A DNA stretch of 64,000 nt from Rosellinia necatrix (taxonomy: Eukaryota > Ascomycota > Sordariomycetes > Xylariales > Xylariaceae), in the NCBI GenBank assembly GCA_021209875.1, contig JAGYVD010000006.1:2728001-2792000 (forward strand), read 5' to 3'. The translations under genes and the position numbers were made by a program. How positions within the stretch are numbered: the stretch's first letter is position 1; each line of letters starts with the position of its first letter. The notes below the pieces were generated by a model. It was not told the origin of the DNA. It worked only from the letters and a program-made list of their open reading frames with translations, and ran no database searches. This document shows, one piece after another, positions 59,117 to 64,000 of this stretch.

Positions 59117-61575
59117 GGCGAAGTATCAGGTAGCGTAATAATCCAGGCCGTGGGCGTGCTAATGGCTTGGTGCGAAATAAATCAATGAGTCTGTCGGTAT
59201 GTAACTACTAACCAGCTATCGAGATGGGAGACAGGGTACCTGGAAAATTGGAACCATGCCATATGTACCTCGATAGGTTGTTGTGGTGTTGTGGGCCACT
59301 GTTGTGCACTGTGACGTAATTAAACTAAGTACTACTGCACTGTGCGTACAAGTAACTTGACTAAGTACTTAACCACCACGACGAATCAAGTAAACCACCA
59401 GATACTAAGGGTTGCACTTCCTCTATCTAACCTTATGTACTTACCCAAGATTTTCGATAATTTACCTCCGCCTTATAAGCGCGTATGTATAGCAATTTTA
59501 TACTTGATTTAATGCATTTATGGTAATAACACATTTTACAGTAATACGTGCTATTGAAAGTTATGCAAGTTCGTTTGTTTGGGGCTTATTATGGCGCACG
59601 ACAAATCAAGCTTAGCGTATTTTCTAGGCCCTGCAGACCTACCTAGATAATACAAACCGGCTACATCTTCAAGCTTTTTCTTCTCTTTCGAATCTACATG
59701 GGTGTATCATAAAAAACCGCAGGGATTGCAATCAAGTGGGCACTTGTTTATGCAAAAAAAGATCGATGATGAAAAGTGACACTGCTTTGGCCTAGTAGCC
59801 GCATGCAGGATATTCCTAACTCAAGTTGCTGGTATTTGTCCAATCTGAGATCCCAAATCGCTGCTTTCTTTGTTGACTGTTGCAAGTACCAGAACGACCA
59901 ATCCAGATCCCATTCGAAACCGATGTCTCTTTCGTAAGGTCGACCAGCCTATTTTTCACCAATCTTCCGTGCCATCCTCACGCCCCATCAGGTTTGCTGG
60001 CTTTTGTCAGTCATGCCATTTAAAAATGCAATGAGATTCCCTTACCTATGGAATGCTTTGTCTCGAGCTACCACCAAGCAGTACTCATTCTGCAATTGAC
60101 CGTGTCAAAACTTGTCTGCCTCTGTTCAGAGACACATCGATCGTTTGATAAGAGGTTCGGGATCTCGTGATCAACAAAGATTGATTGAGTCTTAGACTCG
60201 CCGAGTATGAAGCGAGCGCCCATCAGGAAAGTGATATGAAGGATCGATCACACGCATGGAATGGAGAGGAGAGTAGTTTGTCGCGAAGCCGGATGAGGTT
60301 TCGTTTGGAATCGATCATATTGGACTCGGGTTCTGGGTTTGGTTATCAAGGCTGGCTTGGCCGAGTTGGGAAAAGGGTAGATATGTCTACTTGCCTCTTG
60401 GCACTGAATTTTCTGGCAATGCCTGGTCGAAAGCGGAATCGGCTGCGCGATGGGAGATCCTATGCTCGGTATGGGGGTTTATCGGCCAAAGCTGAGTGGG
60501 TGTATCACTTATGCGGTCTCATCGTCACCGAAGCTCAGAATTACCACAGGGAAAAGTGGGCACTTGTCCATCACCCACCTGTCAGAACCCGAGTATACTG
60601 CTTATCAGGATAATATCTAACAGTAGAATCCTGAGGATATCAATTTGTGGGTTACCTGGGTGTGCGTTAGTAGTTTAGGGGCAAAGGAGGGTGGAGGGGG
60701 TTGTTGACTCCTGTAATAGGTAGGAGGACGACGAGAACTTTGATTAAGTAGCAGTTGATGGGGAATTGTGAACAGCGAGAGATGGTTGAAGAGACAAGCT
60801 TGGAATAAAGGGATATAGAGGGGGAAAGGGGGACAGATGAGGACGAGAGGGCGAGAGGGTGGGCGCCTTAAGTAGATCAAGTTGTTTAACCCAGAGGGAA
60901 GCTACCAGTCACTGGAATTGTTATTGCAAGGGAGGCAGACTACGAAATCGAAGTAAGTTTAGAGCAGAATGCCCACGACGTTTAACTACCCGCCGCATGA
61001 ACGGCTTCTAAGCCATTCTCTATCGGTAACAGCATCACGGGCAAAGCAAATCGCGAATGAAGTTGCAACGCTGCATCCCTATGGTTGAGCAACTGTTCTC
61101 TTCGGTATTAATATTTACACACTGTGTCCAACGCCGTTGGACCATAGTTAGGATTAGCGTCATATATAACTAGGTACCTAATGGACCTCGCCGCCGTGAC
61201 ACCATCTTGTTTGACGTTCGTATCGCTTACACGATCATTCTTCCTGAAATGGAACCCTGGATGCACATCATCAAACAAAAAGGAAAAAAGGGAAACTCCC
61301 TAGGGAGGTAAATATGGGGATAATGCGTGCCGTGTACGCCATACCAGAGTAGGCGCTTCATCGTTTCTTATAAATGACACTTACCGCCATGGAATGAACG
61401 CCTTCCTATGCCCTGACGCCTTGACAAATGCCATCTACGCATGCATCCATTCCTATAGTTCTAAATTTATGATGTATTATATATACCCCCTCCGTGAGTC
61501 CACATCCAGGCATCTCAGTGGAGGCTTCAGTGAGACTTGTGCATCGCTAATCATTTACCTCGGGCCCTGCCTCCC
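59117..61575. other. Intergenic region
   Basis: Nearly 2.5 kb with no credible gene. An open frame near 60185-60613 lacks an ATG at its start and has no known motif. The part at 59300-59770 is AT-rich. No tRNA, snRNA or transposon was recognised on either strand. Confidence 0.5.
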
Positions 61576-64000
61576 CTACCCCCCTCGCCTGTAGTATAGC
61601 TGCACCGGCGTGTAGTTTTTATCGCAAGAATAAAGTAACTTTTTGGCGCGTTCGGGTGGTATAGACGTCGTAATGCGGGTATCGTTGCATTGCGTCCATT
61701 TGCCGTCATCAGTTCTAATATAAGAAATATAGTGGCCGGCGTTGAGGTTCTCCCCTGCATGGGCCACCACAGCAAACAAGCTATACCGCGGGGGACAATC
61801 AAATCCATCAGCTGCCTCGCCACCGAGTAGGCTAGCAATCTGGGCTCTTTGCTCCCAATCGAGAGCGTAGCGGTCTAGCCTAAACTCGTCAAAAGGAAAT
61901 TCTAAGGGGTTCAAAAGCTTGATCGAGCTGGTCTGGTCCGTCCTCTGGATCCCAACACGCAATAGCGGGGGTAGACGCACGATCCGCTTCTGCATTATCT
62001 TCCCCCTAGACTTGCACTTATCGCACTCTGAATCGACCTCTTGGTCGTCAAAATGCTCCTTGACGAGGTCTTGCAGGGTACCGTTATTATGGTTTGACGG
62101 TGCGGCAAACTCATATCTCTCTGATTCTTCGGCAATGAAATTCCTCGCCTTGCATCTCTTGCAAGTCAAAGTATGAAGTTCCATCAGGTACCAGTGCCGA
62201 CTCACTATGGTGTTATTAGTCCGATTCCCCCATCGGTCTGCAATGAAACCTATCGGTTGAGTGGTGTCTAGCTGTGGCAGGATATTCTTCGTTACCCTAA
62301 TTCGAGTTTCAACCTCAAGCTGGCCAAACACGAAAGTTATGAATTCGTCTGAGTCATGCTGATTACTATCGCCAAATCTAATGGTTTGGCCGCTCGAGGT
62401 TTGATATCCAGTATGAATCGTTCTTAGGTAATGCTATCACTTGTGAGCGTTAAGTATCCGTGGTCAGGATTCAGTAAACCTTACCATAAGTGTTGAAGCC
62501 TTCATAGTAGCAAAATTTTTTTGGCTAAGCCACTGTATGAGGTTGCCGAGTATCCTACACATCAATTGATTATAGGCGGGGTCGGAAGGTGACACGTCTG
62601 GCCGATATTTTGTCGGCCATTGACTATCCAGAAATTCATCCACAAACCCTCGGCATGCTAAGAGTGCTTGGATGGAGGAGTTAGCATAGCACCAATTGTG
62701 AGGATTAACAAGCCCAGTTGGGCCGCCACCCCACTGTGAGTTTGCCGATGGGGTAGCCGACATGGCAAGACCACCGGGCGGCGGGTGTTCATCTGCGGAT
62801 TGGAGCCCGCTGTACCTTGTTCTAGCCACGGAGGGCTTCGGTAGAACAGGTGGCATAGGAGTCATATCTTTTAAGAATTCTTGGCCTCCTAAGCCTGTGT
62901 CTTGCGCTGAGAAACCGCTCTGGTCGTTAGAAACCATAGACTCGGGCTCTTTTAAACTTGGGAAACGCCGCATAAAGTCCTCTCGGGATTTAATATAGTC
63001 GAAATCCCCGTTTTCGTCGCGTCCAATCATAGCCTCGAAAGTGTTTACCTCCTCCGGCTTCAACGTCCTGTTTCTCAGACGTTGGCGTGTGCTAGTAGAG
63101 GTCAAGGTTGCATGTTTAACAATTGACTGCGTTTTTGATGTCTGCAGTGACTGCTGACCCCTCTCGTCAATCCATGCATTCAAACCCCCTACCAGAAGTT
63201 TTGGCGTATGAACCAATTGTTTAGGGAAGCTATAGTGAACCAAAGCTTGTCGGAGATTAAACACAATCGTTTCTTGTATGTTACCAGTGATCCTTGGAGG
63301 TACCAATTCAGAATCTTGGTCATAGAAGATAACCAGATCAACCTCATCCCGCCGTTCAAATGCAAGTTTCTCACTCTGAGGGGCGAGTATCATGCTGTCA
63401 ACTATCTCGCTCGCAGAGATATCCTGGCGTGAAAGAACGGTGGGGTCGAGGCAGATTGTATTCTGCGACATGATGTGACCTTCATCAAATAACTGGCGAT
63501 CACGCACGTCAATGAGAAGTATTTTAGTGCCCGTGCTCGCACTTGAGTCTGTCATGTATCGTAGAAGCTCCTTTACCGTGATTAATTCTCCCTTCGGAAT
63601 ATGAGGACTACTTGTTGTGGGTGTTTGTGGGTCCCCGTGCGTGTTTGCGGTCGCGAATTGTTCTCCGTTGAATGTCTTGAAAGTGCTTTCCATAGAGGCA
63701 CGTGAAGGAAGACCAGGAATCGAATTCGTCCGGCTGAACATGCCACGGGTCGTACTCGAAGGTAAATTTGCTACTTCGCTTGTCACGGTACCTCTTGCAG
63801 GGCTGTAGATAGCGTCGGGGACCTTGGGCATAGCTGGCAAAGAACTCTGAACAGATAAAGGGAGTCGGGAAGAGAGAGGCATGGCTCTCGGGCCAGCAGG
63901 CTTCGCCGATGGCGGAGAGGAAGAGCTGTTCCGAGGCTCTTGTGCGTCACGAAGTTTCGCGAAACGAGCCACCAGATCCGGCGAATGCCCGTTGACCGCC
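61576..64000 (-). CDS. Ubiquitin-specific protease with rhodanese-like domain (5' end outside window)
   Basis: Cysteine deubiquitinase of the USP class, with the Doa4/Ubp-type arrangement. Two exons are visible on the minus strand, 64000-62485 and 62433-61576, giving about 790 residues; the open frame reaches the window edge, so the start is missing. A Ser/Pro-rich region comes first, then a rhodanese-like domain (ITVKELLRYM, ILLIDVRDRQLFDEGHI, ending LLVGGLNAW). The USP core has the Cys box LVNPHNWCYANSSIQALLAC, a QHDSDEFITFVFGQL segment after the intron, zinc pairs CKRC and CDKC, and the His box NAGHYISYIR followed by WTQCND. The catalytic Cys, His and Asn/Asp positions are all present. The Cys box reads NxxNWC instead of the common NxGNTC. 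Confidence 0.93.

Noticed and set aside
60185..60613. 142-codon open frame upstream of the USP gene's 3' end
   Set aside because: It begins without ATG and shows no recognisable domain.
20737..64000. Apparent cluster of proteostasis genes (ATG13, HSE1, HECT ligase, CCT5, USP, MsrB, REI1)
   Set aside because: These are widely conserved housekeeping genes in mixed orientation over more than 40 kb; nothing in the sequence shows shared control, so clustering is probably coincidence.

Overview
The window is nuclear DNA of a filamentous ascomycete (Pezizomycotina, most likely Sordariomycetes). The evidence is protein-coding genes broken by short 50-100 nt introns with GT-AG borders and CTAAC-like branch points, long CT-rich leaders, and families typical of this group (Clr5-domain protein, C2H2 plus fungal-specific transcription factor, HSE1, ATG13). 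Many intergenic regions carry the tetranucleotide CCTA/TAGG. I see no transposon, CRISPR array, operon, tRNA or rRNA gene. Genus-level placement is not possible by eye.

I support 15 protein-coding genes, the last cut by the right edge. Left to right: C2H2/fungal-trans transcription factor (+, 3929-7046); DUF2461 protein (+, 8530-10787); GH92 alpha-mannosidase (-, 11178-13923); GH125 exo-alpha-1,6-mannosidase (+, 16535-18195); ATG13 (+, 20737-23667); HSE1 (+, 25181-27532); Clr5-domain protein (-, 30478-32279); SNF2 helicase (+, 35883-38969); nitronate monooxygenase (-, 39915-40989); methionine-R-sulfoxide reductase B (+, 42437-43129); REI1 (-, 45137-46882); AZUL/HECT ubiquitin ligase (+, 49143-53133); CCT5 (-, 54076-56216); long-chain acyl-CoA ligase (-, 56846-59116); rhodanese/USP deubiquitinase (-, 61576 to edge). 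Exon borders were set by hand from splice consensus, reading phase and family sequence. Every spliced model closes in frame, and the 3' end of the SNF2 gene is a single open exon.

Functionally these are mostly housekeeping genes: autophagy initiation, ESCRT-0 sorting, ubiquitin ligation and removal, chaperonin, 60S maturation, oxidative repair and lipid activation. The only neighbours that clearly act on one substrate class are the divergently transcribed GH92 and GH125 mannosidases, which together could remove alpha-1,2 and alpha-1,6 mannose from glycans.

I did not find a convincing undescribed system. The most unusual points are at the gene-structure level: CCT5 begins with 10-nt and 18-nt exons around a microsatellite-filled intron; GH92 has an 11-nt exon and the DUF2461 gene a 20-nt exon; the MsrB gene needs a GC-AG intron; the transcription factor holds a 54-nt in-frame candidate intron; and the SNF2 gene changes base composition sharply within its helicase C domain.
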